Below the pieces are notes generated by a model. That model had not been told where the DNA came from. It ran no database searches and saw only the letters and a program-made list of their open reading frames with translations. 64,000 nucleotides of DNA from Micromonospora haikouensis (GTDB lineage: Bacteria; Actinomycetota; Actinomycetes; Mycobacteriales; Micromonosporaceae): contig NZ_FMCW01000003.1 in NCBI RefSeq assembly GCF_900091595.1, positions 124,001 through 188,000 on the forward strand, in the 5' to 3' direction. Of the stretch, positions 16,114 through 24,838 are shown piece after piece. The position numbers were made by a program, and so were the translations under genes. Within the stretch, counting starts at the first letter, position 1. Each line of letters begins with the position of its first letter.

Positions 16114-17631
16114 GTGAGGCGCCGTTCTAGGCTCCGTGCTGGACCTGGACGGGCAGGACGACCTTGGTATGGGGGTGGCCACGACGTGCCGGCGACCGTC
16201 GGACGACGGATGGACCGCCTCGCTCCGGTCCGTCGCGCGACCCGTGGGGTGGACCGCAGGACGGCGGTGCGCGCCGGTGTGATCGCCACCGTCGCGTACG
16301 CGGCGTGGCTCGCGATCGGCGCCTTCGGGCGGCCGTACAACTTCTTCGACATGAAGATCTACCACGGCGCGGTGGTGTGGTGGGCGAACGGCAACGAGCT
16401 GTACGAGTTCATCGCCCCCTCCACCACGCTCGGCTTCACCTACCCCCCGTTCGGCGCGCTGGTGATGCTGCCCATGGCGCTGGTGCCCGTGGACGTCGCC
16501 GGTTGGCTGAACGCCGTGGCCAGCATCGGCGCGCTGGCCCTCGTCCTGGCCGGTCTGCTGCGGCCGATCGTCGACCGGCTGGGCTGGCCGTTGTGGTACA
16601 CGGTGGGCATCGCGACGCCGATGGCGATCGCCATCGAGCCGGGGCGCGAGACCCTCGGCTACGGGCAGGTCAACCTGCTGCTGTTCGCCCTGATCATGGC
16701 CGACCTGATCGGGCTGCGCTGGCGGGCCCGGCGGGGCACCCGGTTCGACGACGCGGCCGGGCCGCTGCGGCGGTTCGTGTTCAGCGGGGCGTGGGCCGGG
16801 GTCGGCATCGGCCTGGCCACCGCCGTCAAGCTGACCCCGGCGCTCTTCGTCGCGTACCTCGTGATCACCCGGCAGTGGCGGGCGGCGGCCACGGCGGTCG
16901 GCACCACGATCGGGGTGACCCTCGCCGGCTTCGCGCTGGTCGGCACCGAGTCGCGGGCCTACTTCGGCGGCGTGCTCTGGCAGACCGAGCGGGTCGGCGC
17001 GGCCGACATGACCCCGAACCAGTCCCTCGCCGGCCTGCTGGCCCGGCTCTACGACTCGATCGAGACCCCGGGGCTGCTCTGGCTGTCGTTCTCGGTGCTG
17101 GTGCTCGCGCTCGGGCTGTCCCGGGCCGTCAGCGCGCGCGCCGACGGCGACGAGCTGACCGCGTTCACCCTGGTCGGGCTCACCGCGAACGTGGTCAGCC
17201 CGATCTCCTGGTCGCACCACCTGGTCTGGGTCATCCCGGCGGTCATCGTCCTGGCCGACGCCGCGCTGCGCCGCCGCGAGGCGAGCCGGGGCGTGGCGCA
17301 GCGGCCCGGCCAGGCGTCGTCCTACGGCGGGCTGCCCGGGGTCAACGGGCTGCGCCCGCCGATCTGGTATCCGACGCTGACCGGCCTACGCCACGGCGTG
17401 GCGGCGGTGGGGCTCTACCTGCTGTTCCTGATCTCGCCCATCTGGCCGTACGAGCACCAGCTCCCCGAGGTGTCGCACTACCAGGACGGCCTGTTCGGCG
17501 CGCTGATGGAGAACTCGCTGGCCGTGGCGCTGATCGTGCTGGTCGCCGCGCTGCCGTGGCGGCCGGGCGCCGAGCCGGCCTTCTACGCCGACCGGTTCGG
17601 CCGCGCCGCGAGCGCCGTCAGGGGCAGTTGA
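16114..17631 (+). CDS. GT-C membrane glycosyltransferase (GT87, mannosyltransferase-like)
   Basis: 505 residues with about 10-12 transmembrane helices. The GT87/DUF2029 pattern is clear. There is an Asp in NFFDMKIYHGAV (the metal/acceptor Asp after helix 1), then FTYPPFGALVMLPMAL, AVKLTPALF, PNQSLAGLL and SPISWSHHLVW. Such enzymes use polyprenyl-phosphate mannose to add alpha-1,2 mannose to lipoglycans or arabinomannan-type glycans at the outer membrane face. GTG at 16114 is chosen for GGGAGG at 16101-16106; starts at 16186 or 16210 are possible. The 3' end overlaps the convergent moaE by 14 nt. Confidence 0.85.
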   Translation: MRRRSRLRAGPGRAGRPWYGGGHDVPATVGRRMDRLAPVRRATRGVDRRTAVRAGVIATVAYAAWLAIGAFGRPYNFFDMKIYHGAVVWWANGNELYEFIAPSTTLGFTYPPFGALVMLPMALVPVDVAGWLNAVASIGALALVLAGLLRPIVDRLGWPLWYTVGIATPMAIAIEPGRETLGYGQVNLLLFALIMADLIGLRWRARRGTRFDDAAGPLRRFVFSGAWAGVGIGLATAVKLTPALFVAYLVITRQWRAAATAVGTTIGVTLAGFALVGTESRAYFGGVLWQTERVGAADMTPNQSLAGLLARLYDSIETPGLLWLSFSVLVLALGLSRAVSARADGDELTAFTLVGLTANVVSPISWSHHLVWVIPAVIVLADAALRRREASRGVAQRPGQASSYGGLPGVNGLRPPIWYPTLTGLRHGVAAVGLYLLFLISPIWPYEHQLPEVSHYQDGLFGALMENSLAVALIVLVAALPWRPGAEPAFYADRFGRAASAVRGS

Positions 17632-18067
17632 CCCACTCCTCGGTGCCGTCGGCGAACACCTGCCGCTTCCAGATCGGCAGCCGCGCCTTGACCTCGTCGA
17701 CGAGCCGGGCGCAGGCGGCGAACGCGGCGGCCCGGTGCGCGGTGCTCACCGCCGCCACCAGGGCCGCGTCGCCGATGACGAGCGGGCCGACGCGGTGCGA
17801 CACGGCGACCGCGTAGACGTCGGGGTCGGCGGCGATCTCGGCGGCGACCTCCCGGAGCACGGCGGCGGCGCTCGGGTGCCCCTCGTACTCCAGGCTGAGC
17901 ACCGCGCGACCGTGGTCGTGGTCGCGGACCACGCCCTGGAACGACACCACCGCCCCGGCCCGCCGGTCGGCGACCGCCGCCTCGTGCGCCGCCAGGTCCA
18001 GCGGCTCGGTGGTGACCGTGCCGAAGACGGTCGGCTCCTCGATCGTCACCGGGTGCACCCTTCTCAC
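17618..18067 (-). CDS. moaE: Molybdopterin synthase catalytic subunit MoaE
   Basis: 149 residues. Conserved MoaE segments are GAVVSFQGVVRDHDHG, LEYEGHPSAA, AVSHRVGPLVIGD (HRxGxLxxGD) and the C-terminal LPIWKRQVFADG with the active-site Lys. MoaE inserts two sulfurs from thiocarboxylated MoaD into cPMP. GTG at 18067 overlaps the moeA stop (GTGA), so it is the last gene of the moaC-mogA-moeA-moaE transcript. Its stop lies inside the 3' end of the convergent GT87 gene. Confidence 0.93.
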   Translation of the reverse strand: MRRVHPVTIEEPTVFGTVTTEPLDLAAHEAAVADRRAGAVVSFQGVVRDHDHGRAVLSLEYEGHPSAAAVLREVAAEIAADPDVYAVAVSHRVGPLVIGDAALVAAVSTAHRAAAFAACARLVDEVKARLPIWKRQVFADGTEEWVNCP

Positions 18068-19326
18068 GGACACGACCGCTCCCCGGGCAGCAGCGGCAGC
18101 GGCACGACCGGCACCCGCGCGCCCGGCTCGCCGGTGCTGCCGGGGCGGATGACCGCGAAGCCGTCCGCGCCGGCCAGCCCGCGCAGCATGGCCGACCCGA
18201 CGTGCCGGACCGGGTGGGCGGTGCCGGCGACCCGGTCCAGCCGGACCAGGGCCAGGTGGGTGTAGTCGCCCCGCCCCGGCACGGCCTCGGCCAGCGTGGC
18301 GTGCGGCAGCACCGGCATCGGCCGGCCCTGCAGGCCCGCCAGCAGCGGCGCGACCAGCGAGACGAGCGCGACGATCGCGGACTGCGGGTTGCCGGGCAGG
18401 CCGGCGACGAAGCGGACTCGGCCGTCCGGGTCGACCAGCCGGGCCAGCAGCATGGGGAACCCGGGGCGGACCGCGACCGTGTTGACCACGTAGTCCGCGC
18501 CGAGCGCCTCCAGGGTGGGGTGCAGGTGGTCGACCGGGCCGTGCATCGTGCCGCCGGTGGTGCAGACCAGGTCGGCGGTGGCCAGCGCCGCGCGCAGGGC
18601 CGCCACGTGCGCCGGCAGCGTGTCGGCCACCGGGCCGACGACGTCGGCCGGGCGCACCTGGCAGCCGTACCGGCGCAGCCACGCCGGCACGGCCGGCCCG
18701 AGGGCGTCCCGCACCCGGCCGGCGGCCGGCGGCCCCGACGTCAACAGCTCGTCGCCGAAGACCAGCAGCGCGGCGCGGGGCGACCGGCGCACCCGCAGCG
18801 TGTCGTAGCCGCAGGAGGCGGCCAGGCCGATCACCGCCGGGTCGACCGGGGTGCCCGCCGGGAGCAGCTCCTCACCGGCGCGTGCCTCCTCGCCGGGCTC
18901 ACGCCACTCGGGGCTCGGCCGGGGGGTGCCGGCGACCCGGCCGTCGGCGGTGCGGGTGGACTCCTCGACCCGCAGGATCGCGGTGACCCCCTCGGGCACC
19001 ATCGCGCCGGTGGCGATCTCGACGGTGGTGCCGTCGTCGGTCAACGGGGCCGGGCTGCCACCGGCCAGCACCCGGCCGACGACCCGCCACGGACCGTCCC
19101 CGCGCACCGCCCAGCCGTCCACGCTGGAGGTGGGGAAGGCGGGCAGGTCGGTGCGGGTGGTCAGCGGCTCGGCGAGGGTGTGCCCGTCGGTGTCGGCGAG
19201 CGGCCGGCCGACGGCGGGCAGCGCGGCGGCGCGGCCGACGGCGTACACCCGGGAGCGGGCCTCCTCCCAGCCGGCCGGCGGCGGTACGGCGACCTGTTCC
19301 GCGGCGGACGCGGTTTCCGTGCTCAC
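18064..19326 (-). CDS. moeA: Molybdopterin molybdenumtransferase MoeA
   Basis: 420 residues. MoeA landmarks are FPTSSVDGWAVRG, EIATGAMVPEGV, VFGDELL, VCTTGGTMHGPVDHL (normally TTGGxSxGxxD) and FVAGLPGNPQSA. The S-to-M change in GGTMHG sits next to the substrate loop and is a variant worth noting. The enzyme ligates molybdate to adenylylated molybdopterin. GTG at 19326 has a TAGGCT element 6 nt upstream, so it can be expressed from its own leaderless promoter in addition to read-through from mogA. Confidence 0.93.
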   Translation of the reverse strand: MSTETASAAEQVAVPPPAGWEEARSRVYAVGRAAALPAVGRPLADTDGHTLAEPLTTRTDLPAFPTSSVDGWAVRGDGPWRVVGRVLAGGSPAPLTDDGTTVEIATGAMVPEGVTAILRVEESTRTADGRVAGTPRPSPEWREPGEEARAGEELLPAGTPVDPAVIGLAASCGYDTLRVRRSPRAALLVFGDELLTSGPPAAGRVRDALGPAVPAWLRRYGCQVRPADVVGPVADTLPAHVAALRAALATADLVCTTGGTMHGPVDHLHPTLEALGADYVVNTVAVRPGFPMLLARLVDPDGRVRFVAGLPGNPQSAIVALVSLVAPLLAGLQGRPMPVLPHATLAEAVPGRGDYTHLALVRLDRVAGTAHPVRHVGSAMLRGLAGADGFAVIRPGSTGEPGARVPVVPLPLLPGERSCP

Positions 19327-19332
19327 CGGCCG

Positions 19333-19338
19333 AGCCTA
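19333..19338 (-). promoter_or_regulatory. -10 element TAGGCT upstream of moeA
   Basis: A TANNNT element lies 6 nt before GTG at 19326 on the minus strand, predicting an internal leaderless promoter in the moa cluster. Confidence 0.45.
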
Positions 19339-19394
19339 TCGTCGGCCGGCGGGACCCACCCGGCCAGTGGCGGGCCGTCCCGGGTGCCGGTCGC

Positions 19395-19865
19395 TCAGTG
19401 GTCGCCGCCGCGGAGCTGGTCGACGGCGTGGGTGAGGATCGGGCCGAGGACGGCGAGCCCGTCGCGGGCACCGCCGGTGGAGCCGGGCAGGTTGACGACC
19501 AGCATCCGGCCGACGACCCCGGCGACGCCCCGGGACAGCGCCGCCGTCGGCACCCGGTCCCGGCTGTGCGCCCGGATCGCCTCGGCGATGCCGGGGATCT
19601 CGTGGTCGAGCAGCGCGCGGGTCACGTCGGGGGTGCGGTCGGTCGGGGTGATGCCGGTGCCGCCGCTGGTCAGCACCACGTCGACCCCGTCGGCCAGGGC
19701 GGCCCGCAGCGCCGCGCCGACCGGCTCGCCGTCGGGCACCACCACCGGGTCGTCGACCTGGCAGCCCAGCTCGCGCAGGCCGGCGACGAGCAGCGGGCCG
19801 CTGGTGTCGGCGTAGACCCCGGCCGAGGCGCGGTTGGAGGCGACCACCACCCGGGCGCGGATCAC
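19395..19865 (-). CDS. mogA: Molybdopterin adenylyltransferase MogA/MoaB family
   Basis: 156 residues. The fold starts RARVVVASNRASAGVYADTSG, with the nucleotide/MPT-binding loop LTSGGTGITPTDRTPDVT near residue 70 and VVNLPGSTGGARD near 135. MogA/MoaB proteins adenylylate molybdopterin before MoeA. GTG at 19865 overlaps the moaC stop by 4 nt (GTGA), which decides the start over the upstream ATG. Confidence 0.92.
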   Translation of the reverse strand: MIRARVVVASNRASAGVYADTSGPLLVAGLRELGCQVDDPVVVPDGEPVGAALRAALADGVDVVLTSGGTGITPTDRTPDVTRALLDHEIPGIAEAIRAHSRDRVPTAALSRGVAGVVGRMLVVNLPGSTGGARDGLAVLGPILTHAVDQLRGGDH

Positions 19866-20353
19866 GGCCGGTCCGCCGGCCGCTGCCACAGGCCCGTCTT
19901 GCCGCCCTCCTTGCGGAGCACCCGCACCGCGTCGACCGACGCCGCCGGGTCGACCGCCTTGACCATGTCGACCAGGGCGAGGCCGGCGACCGCCACGGCG
20001 GTCAGCGCCTCCATCTCCACGCCCGTGCGGTCGGCGGTCCGCGCCGTGGCGGTGATCTCGACGGTGTCGTCGGTCAGCGCCAGGTCGACCGTCACGCCGT
20101 GCAGCGCGATCGGGTGGCAGAGCGGGATCAGGTCCGGGGTCCGCTTGGCCCCCATGATGCCGGCGAGCCGACCGACGGCGAGCGCGTCGCCCTTGGGCAG
20201 CCCGTCGCGGCGCAGCAGGTCGACCACCTCGGCGGTGGTCCGCAGCCGGCCGGCGGCCACCGCGAGCCGGCCGGAGACCGCCTTGGCGGAGACGTCGACC
20301 ATGCGAGCCGCGCCCGCCGCGTCGACATGGGTGAGCTGGGCGGGATCCGTCAC
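19862..20353 (-). CDS. moaC: Cyclic pyranopterin monophosphate synthase MoaC
   Basis: 163 residues of normal MoaC length. Signature segments are MVDVSAKAVSGR, GIMGAKRTPDLIPLCHP and GVEMEALTAVAVAGLALVDMVKA, with the catalytic Asp/Lys pair in DMVKAVD. MoaC converts the MoaA product to cPMP. First gene of the minus-strand Moco cluster. GTG at 20353 lies 7 nt after a TAGGCT -10 element, so it is most likely leaderless. Longer upstream extensions in this frame lack family similarity and are not coding. Confidence 0.95.
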   Translation of the reverse strand: MTDPAQLTHVDAAGAARMVDVSAKAVSGRLAVAAGRLRTTAEVVDLLRRDGLPKGDALAVGRLAGIMGAKRTPDLIPLCHPIALHGVTVDLALTDDTVEITATARTADRTGVEMEALTAVAVAGLALVDMVKAVDPAASVDAVRVLRKEGGKTGLWQRPADRP

Positions 20354-20360
20354 GGTCGCG

Positions 20361-20366
20361 AGCCTA
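20361..20366 (-). promoter_or_regulatory. -10 element TAGGCT for leaderless moaC
   Basis: A TANNNT element lies 7 nt before the moaC GTG. Confidence 0.5.
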
Positions 20367-20727
20367 TCCTCCGGTACGCCCGGCCCCGGTTCCCGCCTTC
20401 CCCGGCGCGGGGCGGTCCCGTGGACGGGCGTCCGGGCGGACAAAGGAATTGCATCGACGAGACGGCGTTTCCCCGCCGGGGGCATTCGGCGCGACTGCCG
20501 GGAGTCGGTCCGTCCCGGTGCGTCACGCTGCGACGGGAGACACCGCCACTTCCGGGGCGAGCGGGAAAGAAACACCCGAAGCGCGGATGAGCCGAGAGGC
20601 GGACCTCGCCAGACTGGGTACGGGGACGAGCCGTACTCTTTGCCGACCACGTAGCCGCGCGACACAGAAACGACAAGCGCGACGCAATTCCCTGTAGAGC
20701 GCTCCGCACAGGTTCCGTAAACACACC

Positions 20728-20758
20728 GTGACAAATCATCCCCGGGTTGGCTTATATT
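20728..20758 (+). promoter_or_regulatory. Candidate promoter for the GGDEF-EAL gene
   Basis: GTGACA (20728-20733), then 19 nt, then TATATT (20753-20758), in a locally AT-rich stretch. The spacer is slightly long; TTATAT at 20752 gives 18. Confidence 0.4.
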
Positions 20759-20929
20759 GCGCATACCGACATTTATCAGTACAGAATTGGACGGGACCGG
20801 CCTTAAGCTTTCCTCCGTCAGACAGGAACGGCAGAAAGGCTGGGGGCTGTGATGAAGTCGCACGAGTGGAGTTGAGAGCACTTCTCGGAGCGGATAAAGG
20901 CCAGTACCCTGAGGAACGCATAGCCATCG

Positions 20930-23473
20930 GTGACAACGCGAGGACGATGGGTGGCCGCTCCGACGAATCGACGGACCGAGACCGATCGGCGACTCCAGTC
21001 GCTAGTCGGTCTCGTCGTCGTTTGTGCGTCCGCCGCCCTCGTCGTCTCCACCGACCAACTCCTGGCCGGGAGCGACCCCGGCAACCTGGCACTCTGGGCG
21101 GCGCTCGTCTCGCTGGTCGCCATCGGGGTCACGGTGAAGGTCCGGGTCCGGATCAGAGCCACCAACCACGACATCGCCTGGACCGAGACCGCCATCCTCA
21201 TCGGCCTGGCCGTCGCCTCAACCCCCATGGTGGTCCTCGCCACCGCCCTCGGCATCGCGATCACCACCTGGCTGGACCGGAAGACCACGCTCAAGACGCT
21301 GTTCGGCATCGGCAAGAACACGCTGGTCGCCGCCGTCGCGGGGGCGACCCTGCACGCCGCCGGCTGGCGCACCGGTGACGACCTGATCGTCCATCTCGTC
21401 CTGCCGCTCTCCGTCGCCTACCTGGCGGCCGTGGTCCTCGACGAGCTGGTCACCCTCCCGGTCATCGCGATGGCGACCGGCGAGCGGCTGCGGGACCTGT
21501 TCCGGGAGGACTGGGGCCTGCGGGCCGCCACCGCCGCCGCCCGGCTCCTGGTGATCATCGGCACCGTCTTCATCCTCCGGGCCGACAGCCGCCTCCTGCT
21601 CGCCGTCCCGCCCCTGGTGCTGAGCCTGCACCTGCTCTACAGCAACCGGGTCCGCACCCGCACCGAGCAGCAGGCGTGGCAGCGCCTGGCCCGCACCACC
21701 GACGCGCTCAACGTCGTCGACCTCGACAAGGTCCTCACCACCGCCGTCACCCAGGCCGCCGAGCTGTTCTCCGCCGACGAGGTGGAGATCTTCCTGCGCG
21801 GGACGGGCCGGACGGTCCGCGGCTCCGCCGGCACCCTCACCTACGACGGGCCGACCGGCCCCGGCGGCACGGCCCACGGGTCGGTGATCTCCGCCCGCCT
21901 GGAAGGGCACGACCGCACCGTCGACGTCGGCACGCTCCGCCTGCGGTTCCACGGCCCCGTCCAGTTCTCCGAACGCGAGCAGTACACCCTGCGCACCTTC
22001 ACCTCGGCGCTGTGCACCGCCGTCCGCAACGCCCAGGCGTACGCCGAGCTGGCCCGCGTCGCCGACGAGCACGCGTACGCGGCGACCCACGACACCCTCA
22101 CCGGCCTGGCCAACCGGCGGCACCTGCTGGACCAGGGCAGCGAACAGCTCAACGCCCGGCACGCCGACGGGGTGACCGCGCTCGTGCTGATCGACCTCAA
22201 CCACTTCAAGGAGGTCAACGACACCCTCGGCCACGCCGCCGGCGACCAGGTGCTCCTGCAGGTCGCCGACCGGCTGCGCGGCGCCGCCCAGGGCGGCGAC
22301 CTGGTGTCCCGCCTCGGCGGCGACGAGTTCGCCGTGCTCCTGCGCGGCCTGCCCGCCCCGGCGGTGGCCGCGCACCGCACCGAGGCCCTGCTCGCCGCGC
22401 TGCACGAGCCCCTCGACGTCGACGGCATGCGGATCAGCGTGGAGGCCAGCGGCGGCATCGCGATCGCGCCGGCCAGCGGCGGAATGCCGGAGCTGCTGCG
22501 CCGCGCCGACGTCGCGATGTACCAGGCGAAGCGCGCCGGCCAGCGGATCGCCACCTACGCGCCAGCCCGGGACACCGCCGACCTCGGCCGGCTCACCCTC
22601 GGCGGTGAGCTGCCCCGGGCGGTCGCCGACCAGGAGTTCACCGTCAACTTCCAGCCCATCGTCGACCTCGGCACCGGCGAGGTGACCAGCGCGGAGGCGC
22701 TGGCCCGCTGGCACCACCCGGTGCACGGCATCATCGACCCGCTGCGCTTCCTGGAGGCCGTCGAGCGCTCCGGCCTGCTCCCCGCGTTCGCCGAGGCGAT
22801 CCTCGACCAGGCGCTCATCGCCGCCAACAGTTGGCGCGACGCCGGCTTCGACCTGCCCGTGGCGGTCAACGTGTCGCCGCGCAGCCTGCTCGACGCCCGC
22901 TTCCCCGGCTCCGTGCTGGCCCGGCTGCGCGCCCACGACCTGCCGCCGGACCGGCTGGTCCTGGAGCTGACCGAGACGCTGACCCTCAGCCAGCTCGACG
23001 TGGTCGACCGGGTGCTCAGCCGGCTGCGCGACGAGGGCGTCCGGCTGGCCCTGGACGACTTCGGCACCGGCTACTCGTCGCTGTCCCTGCTCTCCCGCAT
23101 CCCCGTCCACGAGCTCAAGATCGACCGCAGCTTCGTGTCGGCCATGGAGGGGTCGGCCGAGGCCGCCGCCGTCATCCGGTCCACCCTCGACCTCGGCCGC
23201 AGCCTCGGGCTCACCGTCGTCGCCGAGGGGGTGGAGAGCGAACCGCAGCGCCGCGCCCTCTGGGAGCTGGGCTGCACCGCCGGGCAGGGCCACCTCTTCG
23301 GCCGGCCGGTGCCGGCCGGCACGCTCCTGTCCACCCTGCACCGCGGCTTCGGCGGTCGCACCGGCACCCTCGCCCCGCCGCTGCACGACGCGGGCACCGT
23401 GGTCCGGCTCCCCGCCGGGCGGCGGCAGGGCAGCCGCGGCCGGGGAGAGCGTCTGCCACACTTGCCCGCGTGA
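20930..23473 (+). CDS. GGDEF-EAL cyclic-di-GMP enzyme with membrane sensor
   Basis: 847 residues. Residues about 20-220 form six to eight transmembrane segments of a MASE-like sensor. A GAF-like region follows (about 235-375). The diguanylate cyclase domain (about 385-545) has DTLTGLANRR, IDLNHFKEVNDTLGH and an intact GGDEF at 463-467. The phosphodiesterase domain (about 560-820) has EAL at 589-591 and retains the metal and catalytic motifs: NVSPRSL, ELTET, LDDFGTGYSS, LKIDRSFV and EGVES. Both activities may be present. GTG at 20930 is used; GTG at 20951 has a better ribosome-binding site (GAGGA at 20940-20944). The stop overlaps the next gene's GTG (GTGA). Confidence 0.9.
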   Translation: MTTRGRWVAAPTNRRTETDRRLQSLVGLVVVCASAALVVSTDQLLAGSDPGNLALWAALVSLVAIGVTVKVRVRIRATNHDIAWTETAILIGLAVASTPMVVLATALGIAITTWLDRKTTLKTLFGIGKNTLVAAVAGATLHAAGWRTGDDLIVHLVLPLSVAYLAAVVLDELVTLPVIAMATGERLRDLFREDWGLRAATAAARLLVIIGTVFILRADSRLLLAVPPLVLSLHLLYSNRVRTRTEQQAWQRLARTTDALNVVDLDKVLTTAVTQAAELFSADEVEIFLRGTGRTVRGSAGTLTYDGPTGPGGTAHGSVISARLEGHDRTVDVGTLRLRFHGPVQFSEREQYTLRTFTSALCTAVRNAQAYAELARVADEHAYAATHDTLTGLANRRHLLDQGSEQLNARHADGVTALVLIDLNHFKEVNDTLGHAAGDQVLLQVADRLRGAAQGGDLVSRLGGDEFAVLLRGLPAPAVAAHRTEALLAALHEPLDVDGMRISVEASGGIAIAPASGGMPELLRRADVAMYQAKRAGQRIATYAPARDTADLGRLTLGGELPRAVADQEFTVNFQPIVDLGTGEVTSAEALARWHHPVHGIIDPLRFLEAVERSGLLPAFAEAILDQALIAANSWRDAGFDLPVAVNVSPRSLLDARFPGSVLARLRAHDLPPDRLVLELTETLTLSQLDVVDRVLSRLRDEGVRLALDDFGTGYSSLSLLSRIPVHELKIDRSFVSAMEGSAEAAAVIRSTLDLGRSLGLTVVAEGVESEPQRRALWELGCTAGQGHLFGRPVPAGTLLSTLHRGFGGRTGTLAPPLHDAGTVVRLPAGRRQGSRGRGERLPHLPA

Positions 23474-24780
23474 CCGCCGCCGCCGACCGGGCCACCCGCG
23501 CACCCGCACTGTGGCGCAGGATCGACCGGGCCGCCGGTGGGCTCGCCCTCGACCTCGGCCTCTACGGTGCGTCCGCCGCGTTCGCGGCGGTCACCGCCGG
23601 CACCTCCACCCTCCCGCCGCACCGCGCCTGGGGCACCGTCGCCGCGTTCGGCTACCTGCTCGCCGCGCTCGCCGTCGCCGGCCAACTCGCCGCCCGCCGC
23701 CGGGACCCTGCCACGCCGCTCGCCGCCCTGCCGGCCCGCTGGGCGGTCACCGGGCTGGCCTGGGTCACCACCACGCTGCTGCCGCTGCTGGCGCAGAGCG
23801 CGCAGCGGGCCGCCGGCCGCACCGACCGGGCGCAGGAGGAGGTGGTCGTCGTCGAGCACAGCGGCAACCGCCTCGTCGAGACCGGCACGCCCTACCTCGG
23901 GCACGACGCGATCGCCGCGCTCCCCGCCGACGAGCGGCTGCTCGGCTACACCCCGTACCAGCCGGGCATGGCCCTGTTCGGCCTGCCGCGCGCCGTCGCG
24001 GACGGCTGGTGGACGGACGCCCGGGTCTGGTTCGCCGTCGCCACCGCGCTGCTCCTCGCCCTGGCGGTGGCCGCCCTGCGCACCGGAGCCCCGGCCGCCC
24101 TCGGCGGCCCGGCGGGCGACGGCGACCGGGCGGCGGCCGTGCTGCGCGGGATCCAGGCGGCGACCGTGCTGCCGGTCTGCGCCCTCACCCTCGCCACCGG
24201 CGGCGACGACCTGCCGGTGCTCGCCGCCTGCCTGCTGGCCCTCGCCCTCGCCGCCAGCGGGCGGCCGGGCCGCGCCGGCCTCGCGATCGGCGTGGCGGGC
24301 GCGTTGAAGCTCTTCGCCTGGCCGGTCGCCCTCGTGCTGATCGCCTGGGCGGCCACCCACCGCTGCGCCGGGCGGCTCGCCGCCGGCGCGCTCGGCGTGC
24401 CGGCGCTCGCCCTGCTCCCCGCCCTGCTCGTCGACCGCGACGCGCTGGTCGAGAACGTGCTGCGCTTCCCGCTCGGCCACGGCCTGGTGACCAGCCCGGC
24501 GCAGTCCCCGTTCCCCGGTCACCTCATCGCCACCGCCCTGCCCGCCGGCCGGGTCGTCGCCGCCGCGCTGCTCGTCGCCGCCGGGGCCGCGATCGCCGTC
24601 CGGCTCCTGCGCCGCCCGCCCCGCACGGCCGCCGCAGCCGCCCTGATCTGCGGGTACGGGCTGCTCGCGGCGATCCTGCTGATGCCCACCACCCGCTTCG
24701 GTTACCTGCTCTACCCGGTGGCCCTGCTCGCCTGGGCACCCGCCCTGGCCCGCCCCGAGCCGGGCCCCGCCGCCCCCTGA
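23470..24780 (+). CDS. Polytopic membrane protein, GT-C/GT87-like
   Basis: 436 residues with about 10-11 transmembrane helices. GT87-like features are LGYTPYQPGMALFGLPRA, a GALKLFAWPVALVL segment that corresponds to the conserved K-x-x-P/W helix start, and PAQSPFPGHL. The N-terminal Asp motif is weaker than in the GT87 gene at 16114. It overlaps the GGDEF-EAL gene by 4 nt, so it is co-translated and may be the functional target of that cyclic-di-GMP enzyme (inference). The glycan product is unknown. Confidence 0.7.
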   Translation: MTAAADRATRAPALWRRIDRAAGGLALDLGLYGASAAFAAVTAGTSTLPPHRAWGTVAAFGYLLAALAVAGQLAARRRDPATPLAALPARWAVTGLAWVTTTLLPLLAQSAQRAAGRTDRAQEEVVVVEHSGNRLVETGTPYLGHDAIAALPADERLLGYTPYQPGMALFGLPRAVADGWWTDARVWFAVATALLLALAVAALRTGAPAALGGPAGDGDRAAAVLRGIQAATVLPVCALTLATGGDDLPVLAACLLALALAASGRPGRAGLAIGVAGALKLFAWPVALVLIAWAATHRCAGRLAAGALGVPALALLPALLVDRDALVENVLRFPLGHGLVTSPAQSPFPGHLIATALPAGRVVAAALLVAAGAAIAVRLLRRPPRTAAAAALICGYGLLAAILLMPTTRFGYLLYPVALLAWAPALARPEPGPAAP

Positions 24781-24784
24781 CCGG

Positions 24785-24797
24785 GGGGCTTCGCCCC
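24785..24797. terminator. Short GGGGC-TTC-GCCCC hairpin
   Basis: A 5-bp perfect stem lies right after the GT-C-like gene and before the phosphoribosyltransferase gene. Weak candidate. Confidence 0.3.
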
Positions 24798-24838
24798 GAC
24801 GGCCCGCGCGGTCGACCGGCACGGCGTACACCTGAGGT

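Larger units (their letters stand above)
20354..20929. other. 576-bp divergent intergenic region between moaC and GGDEF-EAL gene
   Basis: No coding signal in either strand beyond short chance ORFs. It holds the moaC -10 element (20361-20366) and an AT-richer promoter-like part around 20728-20790. The roughly 170-nt potential leader of the GGDEF-EAL gene shows no riboswitch I can recognise. Confidence 0.5.

Noticed and set aside
20400..20930. Possible riboswitch (c-di-GMP, c-di-AMP or Moco type) before the GGDEF-EAL gene or moaC
   Set aside because: I could not match a conserved core; moaC appears leaderless, which excludes a leader riboswitch there.
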